Shown here one piece after another: positions 1 to 11,648 of a DNA stretch of 64,000 nt. Source of the DNA: Cylicocyclus nassatus (lineage: Eukaryota; Nematoda; Chromadorea; Rhabditida; Strongylidae); NCBI GenBank assembly GCA_958299035.1, contig CATQJL010000316.1, positions 50,341,585-50,405,584 of the forward strand, in the 5' to 3' direction. Both the position numbers and the translations under genes were made by a program. The notes beneath the pieces are model-generated. The model had not been told where the DNA came from, searched no databases, and saw nothing but the letters and a program-made list of their open reading frames with translations. Positions within the stretch are counted from its first letter, which is position 1. Each line of letters opens with the position of its first letter.

Positions 1-121
1 CCATGATAGTCACCACATGTCACAGCATACTCCGAGCTATACGTCACGACGTCCGGGGGGTTTACTACAGGCCCTGAAACCAAACACGTAAAGAGTATTT
101 GTAGAAGAAATGTCAAGGTAT

Positions 122-281
122 AGGCTGCTGCATGACGAAGGCGTAAAACCTTTGGGCGCGAAGCGGCTTCATTAGCAGCAGAGCGCATGAAGCGCAGGAT
201 TTATAACGTTGAGGATATGCGCGGTCGCGTTTGCGCCCGCTCAACTAATACCGCTCCTGCGCCCTCGTCATGCAAAAGCCT
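122..281. repeat. Short inverted-repeat element (MITE-like)
   Basis: The outer 22 bases are near-perfect inverted repeats. The left end contains TGCATGACGAAGGCG and the right end is its complement with one change in that core. The 115 bp between the arms are GC-rich compared with the flanks and have no meaningful open frame. Size and structure suit a small non-autonomous DNA transposon. I see no clear target-site duplication. Confidence 0.5.
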
Positions 282-1276
282 CTAGAGTTAAGGATGATTG
301 AGATTTTGTTGTAGTTCCCTTCCTCAGATACACACACATAGTGCAACTACATCAAAACATTGCTTCAAATGTCCGTGAACAAAGTCTTCAAGTATCTAAG
401 TTCTCCTTCTTACTCAGAAAAATCTCGTGATAGGCAGTGGCGATTGAAGGCTGGGCATGCTCTCTACTTCACAAAACTAAAAGAAGTAGAAGACTTATAC
501 AAAGTAATTTTCGTCAACAAGACTTTGAAAAAAAACTTTGATATGATGTTATTACACTTACCAAACATGCAAAACAAAAAACCTCATCAAATACAGCTTT
601 GATTATCTCCTCAGGAAGTTCCTAACTTTATTGCTGTTGACGTCATTTTTCTCGGGAGAATCCCATTTTGCCGCCTTCTTTCAACTCAGTACTAAATCAA
701 GCTTTCGGAAATTTTCGCAAATTAGCTTGTCCTCGGGAAGTTCCCGTGATTTGTCTAAGGAGGGACATTTTAGATTAAAATCACGCAGATTCATCTACAC
801 TTTACCTACAGTAATTCTGAGAAGCAGCCGAGAAACGTAGAAGCAGTTCCTAGATTAAGAGCATAAGAGGATTTTTTGAACGAGTGTATTCTAAAACGGT
901 AATTATCCTAACATTTGAGTTACTGGCCCACTATGTAAGTCACATTGCCCCACGTGGCAGTCACTGCCCTCACCATGTGGGTCACGCTGTCGTCAATATG
1001 TTAAAATATCATGTTATCACTATCACCAGCATCACCTCGATAACCAGGTGTGGCATGCCACACCCCACGCTTGACGCAGATTCTAAGTTATCTCGATTAT
1101 CAATGTGCCCGCATAATTGAGCGGCGGAACTAAGGAGTCCGTGTGTGGACAATTTTAATGGTCATTTGAAAGAATGGAAGAACGTCATTACGCTAGGATA
1201 GTCGTGCAGATGGCCTCAAATTAGGTAAAATCTTTCATTCTATCATTGGAACGTGTGACCCCAAAAACCTAGATGT
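282..1276. other. No recognisable gene
   Basis: AT-rich sequence. The open frames at 360-602, 631-840 and 884-1120 have no recognisable protein pattern and no convincing splice sites. I see no repeat structure here. Confidence 0.4.
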
Positions 1277-2218
1277 CTAGTATAACATCTCGAACACATA
1301 TTGCGAAAACACTTGGCAAATATTTGTTGTTACTGGAGCAATACGATCTGGTGGAATGTGGTGTATCAATCTCCACGTCTCCTTTATGTGGTTTTTCACC
1401 GCTGTAAAAGGTAGATTTAGCCTTAAGATAAGTATCAAAAGCAATCCTATTATTTGTTCATTGAAGGATTCGCACATGTACACCTCAGTCAATGAGTCAA
1501 ACTGATCCTGCGATGAAATCTTTGCCAGGCGAGGAGCGTAATCAACTAAAAGATTCCCAATCATCTAGATTTGATGGTGACTAATCTTCAAGAAATTATA
1601 ATTTATATTACAGTTATAATTACAATTTACATTAAATTACAATTTACACAGCAAATTTACAAAGCAGTCGAGGAATCTTAACTTACCGGGTCCTTTGTTC
1701 ATCTCTTCAACGGGTAATAGGACGTCGGAAACTTTTTCGCTCCTTCTTTGCAGATCATCCGTCATATGTTATTCCACAATCCCGGTTAACCGTCAAATCT
1801 TCTATGGTATTCAACACTTACAGATTATGTTCTATATCAACGACTTCTGCGGCAATTAACGCATCTCAAGCCTTCGTTTCTCCACCTGAATTGTACTTCC
1901 TGGTCTCCTCGATTGAGATCATGATTGTATGAGACAGCACACCAAAATTTCGGCTAGTGTCCTGAAATCTACCCAAGTCTTTAATGTAGGCAAAAAACTT
2001 ATCAACCTCGATTGCTTGATCCAACACTTCTTGCATCATCTTCGAATGAGGATGCTGTTGATACTCAGCTAGAAATTATCACAATGTTCTGCTGGAAATG
2101 CAACTTGCATAACCGTAATAAGCTAGCGAAGTAAAGCACCTATTGAATGGAATACGTTCGCGGTGTCCTCGAAGTCCAACCGCAGTAGACCGACGGTGAG
2201 AATGAAAAACTGAAATTC
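1277..2218 (-). pseudogene. Decayed multi-exon coding locus, family not recognised
   Basis: On the minus strand, four stretches read like real protein. Part 1 (2218-2123) reads ...DFEDTANVFHSIGALLR and ends at a stop. Part 2 (about 2060-1825) includes KFFAYIKDLGRFQDTSRNFG and is interrupted by a TGA at 1866-1868. Part 3 (1765-1687) includes RRSEKVSDVLLPVEEMNKG and ends at a clean GTAAGT donor. Part 4 (1564-1277) is 95 codons and ends ...FSQYVFEMLY plus stop. The donor phase after part 3 does not join in frame to part 4, and parts 1 and 2 lie in different frames with stops between. That pattern suggests a dead or broken gene. I cannot name the family. Protein-like composition is clear; function is unknown. 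Confidence 0.4.
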
Positions 2219-2389
2219 ACTCTAATCTACGTGTTCAAAGCTCCAGTGATATGCTTTGCTGTTATCATTTCAATTGAGCAAAATTTGTTTATTGACTTTT
2301 AATGAGCCTTCAAGCGAAGTGGGTACATTGTAAGATGGTTGCAGTCGAAAGCAGTCTCTTACGTTGAAGGCAGTACTTAATTCCTCCTC

Positions 2390-2594
2390 AGGCCCCGGAC
2401 AGACTTCACGCGATTTGGTCGTTGCGACTGAATCGCGACGAGACAACTGTTACAACATCATTCCATGCCGATCAACTTGCTTTTCGATTGTGGTACTTTT
2501 CCAGCCCGAAATTTTTGAATGTGAAATGAAAGTGAATGGAAATGTCGGCGTTTGAATTGCGACGATCAAATCGCGTGAAGTCTGTCCGGGGCCT
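2390..2594. repeat. GC-rich MITE, copy 1 (AGGCCCCGGACA... ends)
   Basis: A 205 bp element bounded by inverted repeats of about 32 bp (AGGCCCCGGACAGACTTCAC... against its complement). The repeats include CACGCGATTT, shared with the copy at 23.5 kb. It is followed by TTA and preceded by TCA, consistent with a decayed 3 bp TTA-type duplication, which would fit a PIF/Harbinger-like MITE. The superfamily assignment is inference. Confidence 0.65.
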
Positions 2595-2596
2595 TA

Positions 2597-2850
2597 GGCC
2601 CTGGGCGGAGCTCATGCGATTTCGTCGCGTCGTGTCCTATCACTTTGGACAAGTGTTCCACGCTACGCTGTTTAGTCTGCGGGTCCCGACGTTTGTGATG
2701 GCTGCGCGGCGCGACGGATCGCGCCACACTTTTCGGCGTTCATAGCTTGCCAGGCGATATCGCCGCGATTTTGCCGAATCGGCGCGATGTCGCGTTGCTC
2801 GTTTGCGGCGAGCGACGGCGCGACCGTCGCGCAGATCCTGAAGTGGATTT
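2597..2850. repeat. Adjacent GC-rich repeat with related terminus
   Basis: It begins directly after the TTA that closes the previous element, with GGCCCTGGGCGGAGCTCATG. That terminus is closely related to the end of the repeat at 8.68 kb. The interior is full of GCGACG/CGTCGC words and far richer in GC than the flanks. I find no matching right-hand terminus, so this copy may be truncated. Confidence 0.45.
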
Positions 2851-3125
2851 TTGATGTTACTGTTGTATGTTGCTGTTGTTTTGCGGGTTATGAGTGTTTT
2901 CGCATAAACTGTTGCAAATGCTAGAGTATGCCTATCCTTGCAATGTTTGATGAGGGCAGTTGGTCTTTATTTTGCATTTTTCCTATCTTCTAATCTTCTC
3001 CTATATCTCATATGCCCTAGGCTGCCGAAGAGACCCCCACCCTGTTCGATTATGCATAGAATACTCTAAGAATGTGCTCGCAGTCTACTGACGATGTTAT
3101 GCAGCAAAACGCCGAGATATGAGCT

Positions 3126-4191
3126 TTGCATGAGAATAGCAGTCTTTTCGTCTTTTCGTCGTATCATGTGCATCATATCGTTGACGTATCTAGAGCTGAA
3201 AACCCTTTTGCCATTGGTTACTTCGGAATGTCCGCATCCACTGGTGGCCTTGCTGGGACTTCATCCCAATTCATAATTGATGCTTCCCAACAGTCATTCG
3301 ATTATGACCCATTTTTTTCCAGACGCCACGATGTTATTAACTTCTCGGTCTTCTCCATTTGAACCGATACCCGAGTTTCCACTCCTACTGCTATTCCACA
3401 AGATGAAAAATCCAAGTATAATGAGGAGTTCAAGAAACAAATGGAACAGTACGAAGCTGAGAAAGCCAAGTTAATGCTCTTTTGTTTCATTCTCTTTTCA
3501 AAGCTTTGAGGAATGTCCGTTGCAGATTCACAAGAGCATACAGATAGATCTAAAGATGATAATCACTACGAAAAGTCGAAGTCTTTTGAAGATGCCACAG
3601 GTCTAGAGCTCCGTCACCTCTTCAAATGACAAAGCCATATCCTTGAAGTAAGTGCGCTGAACGTTCCCTTATGATCGTCACTCCTTTTTCGATTATTGTT
3701 ACGAGACCTTGATTTGTTTTGATCATCACTTTCGTCAAAACAGCAGTACATATGACTCTCAGACTTTACAACATAGAAATAAAGCCAAATATAGTCGGTG
3801 GCAGAGCTGTTCAGGCTCTTTTCTGTTACCCCAGCACTAGGTCAAGCAGGATCAGGTACTGGACGAAAGCCATATCAATGAAAAATCGTTAAATTCTCAT
3901 TTCAGTTCCTGCTGGTGGTTCATTGTTCCTGCTGGTGGCCTGCTGCAACACGAAAAGAACGAAATTTTGCTAATCTAACGAGATCTTGCATAGTCATTAC
4001 GAGACTAGACAGCAGCATGTGAACGATATTCACCTTTTAGTATTAGCTACTTCCCTTAAAAAGCTACTTTTGCTATTTAGACCCCATAAGGAAGAGACAA
4101 CGGCAGTGTGGCCATAGATTCAACTATGCAGCAGAAAGTAGACAGCTTGTTGAATAAAGTTCGGACAGTGCGAGCGAATCAGTTGAAGCAG
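3126..4191 (+). pseudogene. Decayed coding locus with two splice donors, family not recognised
   Basis: One reading frame from about 3126 to 3647 looks like protein. It contains GTSSQFIIDASQQSFDYD and a charged, probably coiled-coil stretch KYNEEFKKQMEQYEAEKAKL near 3416-3475. It then continues with SVADSQEHTDRSKDDNHYEK and ends at a GTAAGT donor at 3648. It is interrupted by TGA at 3360-3362, about 3508 and 3627-3629. A second exon-like stretch (about 4099-4191) reads VAIDSTMQQKVDSLLNKVRT and ends at a GTGAGC donor at 4192. The RTE element begins just downstream. Splice signals plus stops suggest a former gene, possibly disabled around the time of the insertion. Family unknown. Confidence 0.4.
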
Positions 4192-4289
4192 GTGAGCCTT
4201 TTGCGTTTATGGTTTTTTGAATTCATTGGATACATCTAATGCTGCACTTTTACTGTGATTCCCAGCACGATAATTTTACAAGAATTACA

Positions 4290-7200
4290 ACAATTGGAGG
4301 CCAGATCCACCGCCGTCCGGTTTTCAGGTCGTTAGGCGGTTCTCCCCGCTCCAAGCCCAGGGTCAGCGATCGCCCCGTGGAAATCAAGAGTTGGCCTAGT
4401 AAGTCTGCTCTTGTAGGGCAAAAATTTCATTACTCTTCCAGTTAGAAGAATAGAAAGAAACCCTGCACATCGGATCCCGCCTACGGCGCCGGGTGTAGCA
4501 AGACTAATGTCAGGGTCCTCAGGGCGCCTTTTGGATTGGACAAAAACGACACGTCTGCCCGGACGACACGCCGCGGAGACTGCCTCATGCTCTGCATCTA
4601 CAACGCCAGGACAGTCTCCACAAACACCGACCTCCACGCTCTTCTCGACGCTGCAGAGCACATTAAGTACCACATCATCGCTCTGCAGGAAACGAAGTCC
4701 AGGAAGAAGGACGTGCGACAGATGAATGATGGGACGCTCATCATTCGTGGTGAGAAGGTTCCATCACGAAACGTGGGAGGCGTTGGCTTTGTCGTCCACC
4801 CTTGTATCGTTCATCTTGTCGATTCGCACGAGATCCTATCACCCCGACTAGTCATCCTACGATTACGCCCTCAACGTCAGAAGACCATCAGCATCATCAA
4901 CTGCTACTCTCCAACATCAGCACCTGACGACTCAGAACTAGATGCTTTCTACGAAGACGTGGAGGAGGTCGTCCGCAACGAAAAGTCCTTCTACAAGTAT
5001 GCTGTGGGCGACTTCAATGCGAAAAATCGGAATGCCACTAGAAAAGGAATATAGGATCGGGAAGTTTGGATATGGGCTACGAAACGAAAACGGCAACCGC
5101 CTCGTTGGGCTTCTCTCCGCCGCACGACTTTTCCATGGAAACTCCATCTTCATGAAGAAAGAACATCGTCGGTGGACTTGAGAATCGCCTAACGGGACGA
5201 CTCACGCTGAGATCGACCACATTCTCACCAACCGAAGGTGGAGCTTACTCGATGTCTCTGTAGTTCCATCCTTCTGTAGTAGCTCCGATCACCGCCTCCT
5301 TCGAGCGAAGATACGACTCAGTCGAAGGCTGGAAAAGAAAGTCTGTCATAGTGCCGCGAGAAGGAAGGAAGTCATTTATGACAATAACAGGCTGGAGAAG
5401 CTCATATCAAAATGTGACTGGCCCATCGAGGAGGACCCAACGTACGACTACGACCGGCTTTTGAAAGGATTGCGAGCCTGCGGAGAATGCGCCTCAGTGA
5501 CTTCTGAGAAGAACTTGGAACGTATTTCGAAGACCACCAAGGAATTGCTCGAAAAAAGAAGATTTCTGAGGCAGGATCCGAATGCAACCCATCTCGAGCG
5601 ACTGATAGCCAATGCCAGTTGCAGAAAGCTTTGCAGGAGGATCTCAGGAAGTACAGGCAAGCCAAGATACTGGAAGCAGCCGAAGGAAGACGAAGTCTTA
5701 AGAAATGCCGAAGGGACCTCTGCGATAGTCACGTACCGCTGGCTATTGAACGAAGACGGGACTCCGACTTCTTCCCGATACAAGATGGAATCTATCGCGA
5801 AGAACTTCTATACCAACCTCTTCCGCTCATCAACACCCGTGCCGATGCCCGTTTTCCCACTGGAGAAGTACCACCACGAATTCTACCTGCTGAAGTGCGC
5901 ACGGCGATTCAGACCATGAAGACATCAACGGCTCCAGAACCACACCATCTTTCCATCGAATTTCTGCGAGCCGGAGGACAACTCTACACGAGATTCTCGC
6001 GTCGCACCTGACATCTTACCTTCAGAAGGAGAGGATTCCCGACAAGTGGAGAACATCAAGAATCGTCCTTCTTTTTAAGAAGGGTGAACGGGAAGATTTT
6101 CGAAATTACCGTCCAATATGCCTGCTGAGTGTGCTGTACAAGCTCTTCACGAAGATTATCCTCGCACGCATATCTAGGACACTGGATGAAGCCCAATCCC
6201 AAGAACAAGCTGGATTTCGCAAAGGATTCAGCTGCATGGACCACATCCAGAGGTTTCGAGGGTCATCATAGAAGTCTGCCGGGAGTACCGACTGCCTCTC
6301 GTCCTAATTTTCGTCGACTACGAGAAAGCCTTTGACAGCGTCGAAACCAACGCCATCCTGTCTGCGCTAGTCGATCAAAGAGTGGAACCAGCTTACGTGA
6401 GGACACTAGCCGACTGCTACAAGGACTGTACAACAACGATGCAGTTATTCCATCGCCCCCTAACCATTCCAATTGGGAAGGGGGTTCGACAAGGCGACAC
6501 CATTTTGCCGAAGCTGTTTACCGCGGCCTTGCAGTAGGTGATGAAGTCACTAGACTGGGATGAGAGAGGCATACGAGTTGATGGGAGATTCCTATCCAAC
6601 CTTCGCTTTGCGAATGACATCGTCCTTTTCTCGAGCAGTATCACTGAAGCAGAGGCGATGCTGAAGGAACTAAACGAAGTAGGGAAGAAGATCGGACTGC
6701 GAATAAATCGGAAGAAGACTCAGTTCATGAAGAACGCCCTTTGCGAAGATGCAGAAATGGAATTGGAAGGCACCCCTATCATGGAGACGTCTTCTTATGT
6801 GTATCTCGGACGTTCGATGAACATGGAGAACGACTTGAGGGAAGAACTTAACAGGAGAAGAAGAGCAGCCTGGGCCGTCTTCGGGCCTCTGAAGGAAGCC
6901 ACCGACCAACTGACGGAACCGGAGCTTCATGCCCACCTGTTCGACCCAACCGTTCTCCCAGCGCTCTGCTACGCAGCTGAGACTTGGGCCGACATCGTAG
7001 CCACGTCGAAAGCTTTAAGGACCACCCACAGAGCGCTCGAGCGCAGTCTTCTAAAGATGACCCGACACAAGCAACATCTAGTCGGACTTCGCAGCACGGA
7101 TATGAGAAGATGTCCCGTCTTCGTGACCCAGCGGAATACGTTGCGAAAGCGAAACATGATAACGGACGATAGATGGACATCAAGAACATCTGAGTGGATT

Positions 7201-7446
7201 CCTCGCGAAGCCAAACGTCCTCGAGGAAGACCACCGACGAGATGGGCAGACGTGTTCGTGGAACGGATGGACCAGCTGAGAAATCAGCTGGATACGATTC
7301 TCGCCCCTGGAACTCGTGGACGCAGCCACCGACGATGACCAAGAAGACCGTGGATGTCCGAAGCGAGGGACAGGAATCAATGGCAACTTCTGTACTGGGG
7401 CCCGCACGTCACGTGAGGACGGGCCATCTAAGTATCTAAGTAAGTA
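4290..7446 (+). mobile_element. RTE-type non-LTR retrotransposon, inactive
   Basis: The body encodes an apurinic-type endonuclease followed by reverse transcriptase in the order of RTE-clade elements. There is no gag-like ORF that I can see. The 3' end after the coding remnant (7417-7446) is very short and ends in tandem CTAAGTATCTAAGTAAGT-like units, as usual for RTE tails. The 5' boundary is uncertain: 4290-4535 resembles leader sequence rather than host intron, but I cannot fix the junction. No target-site duplication was identified. Confidence 0.85.
4536..7416 (+). pseudogene. Endonuclease/reverse transcriptase polyprotein remnant (RTE clade)
   Basis: The endonuclease part starts near 4580 with YNARTVSTN, followed by LQETKS (about 4680), GDFNAK (about 5006) and SDHRLL (about 5284). 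These are the metal-binding and catalytic landmarks of the Exo_endo_phos fold. The RT part has FKKG..DFRNYRPICLLS (6074-6130), AGFRKGFSCMDHIQ (about 6210-6250), FVDYEKAFD (6310-6336) and RQGDTI (6487-6504). The active-site box reads FAND at 6607-6618 instead of FADD. Frame changes occur near 5025, 5630, 5755, 5865, 5975 and 6250. Stops lie at 5179-5181 (TGA), 6535-6537 (TAG) and 7336-7338 (TGA). After the last of these the frame continues to the natural end at 7416 (...QLLYWGPHVT). The protein cannot be made intact, and the catalytic Asp to Asn change would kill RT activity anyway. Confidence 0.9.
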
Positions 7447-8552
7447 CAACAGTTGGAGTGGATTTTAAATCCGTCATCAAAATTTGTATGCATGTATAGC
7501 AGGTTTTTTTTTGATTGAACAATACTGCCTTGCTGCGTAGCATATAGAACCTTTGCTATAATTACATGATTTTTTTTACGCCTAAGCAATTTGTAAATAG
7601 TAAAACCCAAGGTAAGGACGTAAACTTGCTATCATCAATATTGTATTTGCGCCTTCACCGGAGAGTAGCCTTTATGTGTGACGAGCAGCTTTTTTGATGA
7701 AGAACAGTAATAAGTGCTCCGCGAGCAGCAAACAAGTTCCATCTACACTTGTCAATTTTTCCAGTCCCCGTACTTGAGACCCAAATTGGTAATTAAATCT
7801 GGCATCCTTCAGAGCGGTAGCGGACCGGGCTGCCCTAAAATTTGTGCTTATCGACAAGCTGTTTATGACTATAGCAGTTATCCAGGCAGTTGTCAGTTGT
7901 TATTGTTGCTGTGATATTCCTCAGGTTTGTTGGTTCAGTCACATCCACTTATTTCATTGACTGTTACAGTTTGCAGAAGCACGTACCCGGCAAGGCGAGT
8001 TCACGGTTGTTCACACCATATCGCACTTTTGTAATCAATAAAGCAATCAAATATTTTGTGTCTTTTGCACTGTATTTTTTCTCAACTATGGGTTTTCTTC
8101 GCAGGTTCTTGTTTTATTGTTGATCTTTTGGATGCATAGCTGTTGTGATTGTTATAATTCTATGTGATAAACTTTCAATCTTCCTTTGTTTGCTGTTACA
8201 CCTTTTTGAATGACAGTGATATAGTAAAGTTGTCGATATCAGGAAAGCAAGGGGGAAGGGGAATACGTAAATGAGAGGTGCAAATTCGCCATAAGTTAAG
8301 CAATCACCACCATCCAATGCGCAGATACTAATCGAATTCAATATGGGAACAAGCAGTCATCACTTTCATATCGGAATTGTAGTTTGTGTTAGCTCTTTGT
8401 TGATGCGTTCACTGTGTATATTAACTTTGACTTTTCTTGCAGTCGTCAGTCTTGCAGTTGCCAGATAATACAGTAACAAACTCAAGGAGAGCACTGATTT
8501 TCACTAATGAATTAGATTACGTGCAATGTGTGAAGTGTTGTGCAATTGCATG
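7447..8552. other. No recognisable gene
   Basis: AT-rich flank of the retrotransposon. The only mild signal is a TTCTTGCAG acceptor near 8441 followed by about 36 open codons (SSVLQLPDNTVTNSRRALIF...). It has no supporting neighbours, so I do not call it a gene. Confidence 0.35.
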
Positions 8553-8683
8553 AAATCGCGCCGGAGGTATGCACGCCTCCGGCGACTGAGCGACTCAGTC
8601 GTCGCGTCCCAGTCGCCACTTTCGTGCAAGTCGTCGCGACTGGAGATCGCGCGACGAAGTCGCGCGAGCTATGCCCAGGGCCT
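8553..8683. repeat. GC-rich cluster of perfect hairpins (MITE-like end)
   Basis: Three perfect short inverted repeats lie within 110 bp. They are CGCCGGAGG/CCTCCGGCG (8559-8567 and 8576-8584), GACTGAG/CTCAGTC (8584-8590 and 8594-8600) and TCGCGCGAC/GTCGCGCGA (8647-8655 and 8659-8667). The right end, TATGCCCAGGGCC followed by TTA, matches the terminus at 2597. I see no left terminus, so the copy may be truncated. Confidence 0.55.
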
Positions 8684-9415
8684 TACGCGTTTCGCACTAA
8701 GGCACTTTTGGCTCTAAAATTCTATTGACGTCATTAAAAAAACAAAAATGATAGAAATAATCCACCCAGCATTCAGTTAGGATGGAGAAATGAGAAATGA
8801 TAATTGGCGAGTCGAATCAATGAAATTGATATTGTTTTTTAAATCACATTTTTGAGGTGAGATTAGGATTATAAAGATAGTTTACCTTTGTATTATCACT
8901 TCCAAGCTTCAAGCTGCAGACTATAGAAAAAAAAGCGGAAATTTTCTCTGTCCAGATATTTGCGAGTAAAACGCTAATAGGCATTTCAAAACTTTTACGG
9001 ATGCTTTTGCTGCTGCTTTTGTACTCCTCTATATGAAAAGCTGAAAAGCCCGTTTGCGACGCTTTGAGTCTTCTTGTTAGATGCGCATCAACAGAAATTA
9101 CGTTAGAGTCACCGAGTGACATAAGCAAATATCAATTAACTTTGGCCCCGATGGATATAGTTGAAAATGCTTGCTGGATCTATTATTTGTTTCATATCCT
9201 AAGATCAAACTATATTCCTTCCTGAATTTTTTGAGTTGATTGAATTGTGATAAATACTTCGAAGAATTCAAGGTTTCAGTGGACATCTCGCAATTATGCT
9301 GTTCTGGCAGGCATCGCTTTAAGCTTTGTTAAAAGCATTCATACAGCTCTTACTGAAAAGATGAGATGTCAGACCAGCACTTTTAGTAACCCTTTCTACT
9401 TTCTTGCGCTCAGCA

Positions 9416-9531
9416 GAATCCGCTCGACGTTGTGGTTGACCACAGCAGAAGAAAGTGAGACAAATGAACCCAGCAAGGAGCAAAAAAGAGAATTGATGGA
9501 CAATGAGTACGTAGCTGTAAAGAGTAGCTAA
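9416..9531 (+). CDS. Possible terminal exon, unidentified
   Basis: A CTCAGCAG acceptor is followed by 38 open codons (ATC CGC TCG ACG...) ending in TAA. The product is hydrophilic and acidic (TTAEESETNEPSKEQ...YVAVKSS), like a cytoplasmic tail. A hydrophobic stretch, NYAVLAGIALSFVKS, lies 110 bp upstream (about 9290-9335) but I could not join it in phase. Family unknown and quite possibly not a gene. Confidence 0.22.
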
Positions 9532-10445
9532 ATTTTGATATACAGATTGTTATACGTGCGGATCTCCGAAGTCCACACAGAAATGGAAACCTTTGAAAGA
9601 AGCAAAAAAAACAGCGTTTGCAAGTAGTTAGGCAGAGGATCAGCGTTGAGCGCAAAGCGCTTGAAATATGGAGATTTTTTATAACTGAGTCTAAATTTTG
9701 ACTATATCGCCGCTGATTTCTAAAGAAGAAACGGTTGCGATCGATTTTTTTTGTAGCGTGATACAGTCCTGACAATGTTATAAGAATTTCGTTAAAACTT
9801 TCAACGAAAATGAGTGCATTACTGTACTGCTGACGGTCTCTAATTCAGAACTAAATGGAAATCCATCTTAAATTCTATTGCATATGTTATTGCAGATAAA
9901 CCGTCCCAAAAATGATTATGTTGAACCAACAGTCGGGATTTGGACTTTGCACCATACTCGAGTTGAAATCACTCATAGTTCAAAAAAAACACCGAATTAA
10001 TAGTAGATTTGAAAAACGAATAGCTTTCGGAGCATTGCATATTCTTTCCTACTAACTGCTAGTTATATGACCGCCACGATGGGGGGAAGCGCGATATCCT
10101 CCAAGGCCTCGCCGCTTCTTCTCCAGGCGCGCTGAGAACAGTATTCCCTTCTTTGAGATCCAAGGAAATGTCAGAATATCAGACAAAATAGCACAGTTCA
10201 TAGGGTGGAGTTTTGAATTTAAAAAAAAGGCAGAAAGTTTCTCTACATTTGTACATTTGTACTAGCAATTGTAGATTACAGCATCATTCGCCGCAAAGAT
10301 GTAAACAATTCCTTAAAACTTTTGACAGTTGATGATCTTTCCCCTACATTACCGCTCGTATTTTTCAAAGACACGACGCACAGTCGCCCGATTGATGTGA
10401 CATCACCGTAGCGCAGCCATACTTCGCTTCAGCATGGACGAAGTC
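9532..10445. other. No recognisable gene
   Basis: AT-rich sequence between the candidate exon and the foldback element. I see no coding pattern or repeat in it. Confidence 0.4.
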
Positions 10446-11088
10446 TTACAAGGGAACGATCCCAACTTAAGGTGGCGAATTGGAACGAACCGCATACCGT
10501 TAGATGCGTCTTAATGAGCTGATTTCAAATCTGTCTTCCTTATCTGCGACACCGTTATCTGCAAAAAGTTATGAGCGGTTGAAATTTTGAAGTTATCGGG
10601 GTTCTAATGCATAATATGCTTTAAAATCAACTTGGAAGTGCACGACTAGCATGATATTAAGTCTACTGATTCCAGGGAATGCTCAGATTCTAAATAAACA
10701 CAGATAAGTGTTTTCGAACAGCTAAAAAGCAACTAAAGCTCTTTAGTAAAAGTTATAAGCAATGAGAAGTCCAAATTTGGCAAATGTACAGCGCCATACC
10801 TCGAAAATTAGCTGTTCAAAAACACTTATCTGTGTTTATTTAGAATCTGAGCATTCCCTGGAATCAGTACACTCAATAGCATGCTAGTCGTGTACTTCCA
10901 AGTTGGATTTCAAAGCATATTATGCATTAAAGCCCCGATAAGTTCACATTTTCAACTGCTCATAACTTTTTGCAGATAACGGTGTCGCAGATAAGGAAGA
11001 CAGATTTGGAATCAGCTCATTAAGACGCACCTAATGGTATGCGGTTCATTCCAATTCGCCACCTTAGGTTGGGATCGTGCCCTTGTTA
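10446..11088. repeat. Foldback element A (280 bp arms)
   Basis: Two arms of about 280 bp (10446-10725 and 10808-11088) are inverted copies at high identity, separated by an 82 bp loop. Ends read TTACAAGGGAACGATCCCAA on the left and the complement of a similar sequence on the right. The sub-terminal motif GAGCTGATTTCAAATCTG recurs in the foldbacks at 30.9 and 49.7 kb. There is no transposase. This is a non-autonomous long-TIR or foldback transposon; the superfamily is not known. Confidence 0.8.
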
Positions 11089-11091
11089 GTC

Positions 11092-11352
11092 CTGGGGCAT
11101 CATTCGACTCAGCTAGGCGCGGCGCATTCTGATATATAGAAGCGAGCTTGGACACCGTAAGAGGTCGAATTTTACGAATTGTTTTGGATTTTTGCTTACG
11201 GTGGGTTAATCAGTGTGCGCATTCATTGCACTCACTGGACAACCTACCGTAAGCCGGAATCTGATAGGATTTGGAAAATCTGGCCTCCTACATTATCCAA
11301 ACAGGCGCATTCACATATCAAAAGATGCGCCGCGCCTAGCTGAGTCGAATCG
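11092..11352. repeat. Foldback element B, adjacent to A
   Basis: Inverted repeats of about 35 bp (core TTCGACTCAGCTAGGCGCGG at about 11104-11135 and 11318-11350) surround a loop of about 180 bp. The right end read inward begins CCAAGGGACGATTCG, resembling the CAAGGGA end of element A. It starts within a few bases of where A ends, so this is either a compound structure or two insertions at one hot spot. Confidence 0.6.
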
Positions 11353-11642
11353 TCCCTTGGATTAAAAATTTGTCCACTCTGAAGCGAGATATGGCCACGC
11401 AACGTTGACTTCGCATGGATCTGACGACTGTGCGACGTTCTTCCAGAAAATACAAGCAATATAGCTTTAAGAGGGTTTGGTCGCTGAATCGCAAGCCAAA
11501 TTGGCCACAGACCCTGTAAGAGCATCTTGGGCAAGTTTCTGGATTTGCTGTTCACATGCATTGCAATTAATATTGCGTCTCAGTCTTTTTTTTGTTTTCA
11601 TGTAATTTTGAGCGGAATCTAGCTTCTGAGATAATCAATCTA

Positions 11643-11648
11643 TTTATT
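11643..11648 (-). promoter_or_regulatory. Candidate polyadenylation signal of the ZP gene
   Basis: AATAAA on the minus strand about 205 bp beyond the stop codon at 11853. The distance is plausible for a nematode 3' UTR. Confidence 0.35.

Noticed and set aside
4332..4673. 113-codon minus frame
   Set aside because: Lies opposite the RTE leader and start of the endonuclease; no independent evidence.
6848..7342. 164-codon minus frame
   Set aside because: Antisense shadow of the RTE reverse transcriptase.
8844..9128. Minus frame with a GTAAAC donor
   Set aside because: Some protein-like character, but an internal TTTTCAG and a candidate exon on the other strand nearby make the call too uncertain.
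10446..11352. CRISPR-like or satellite array
   Set aside because: The repeats are two inverted-arm elements, not direct repeats with spacers.
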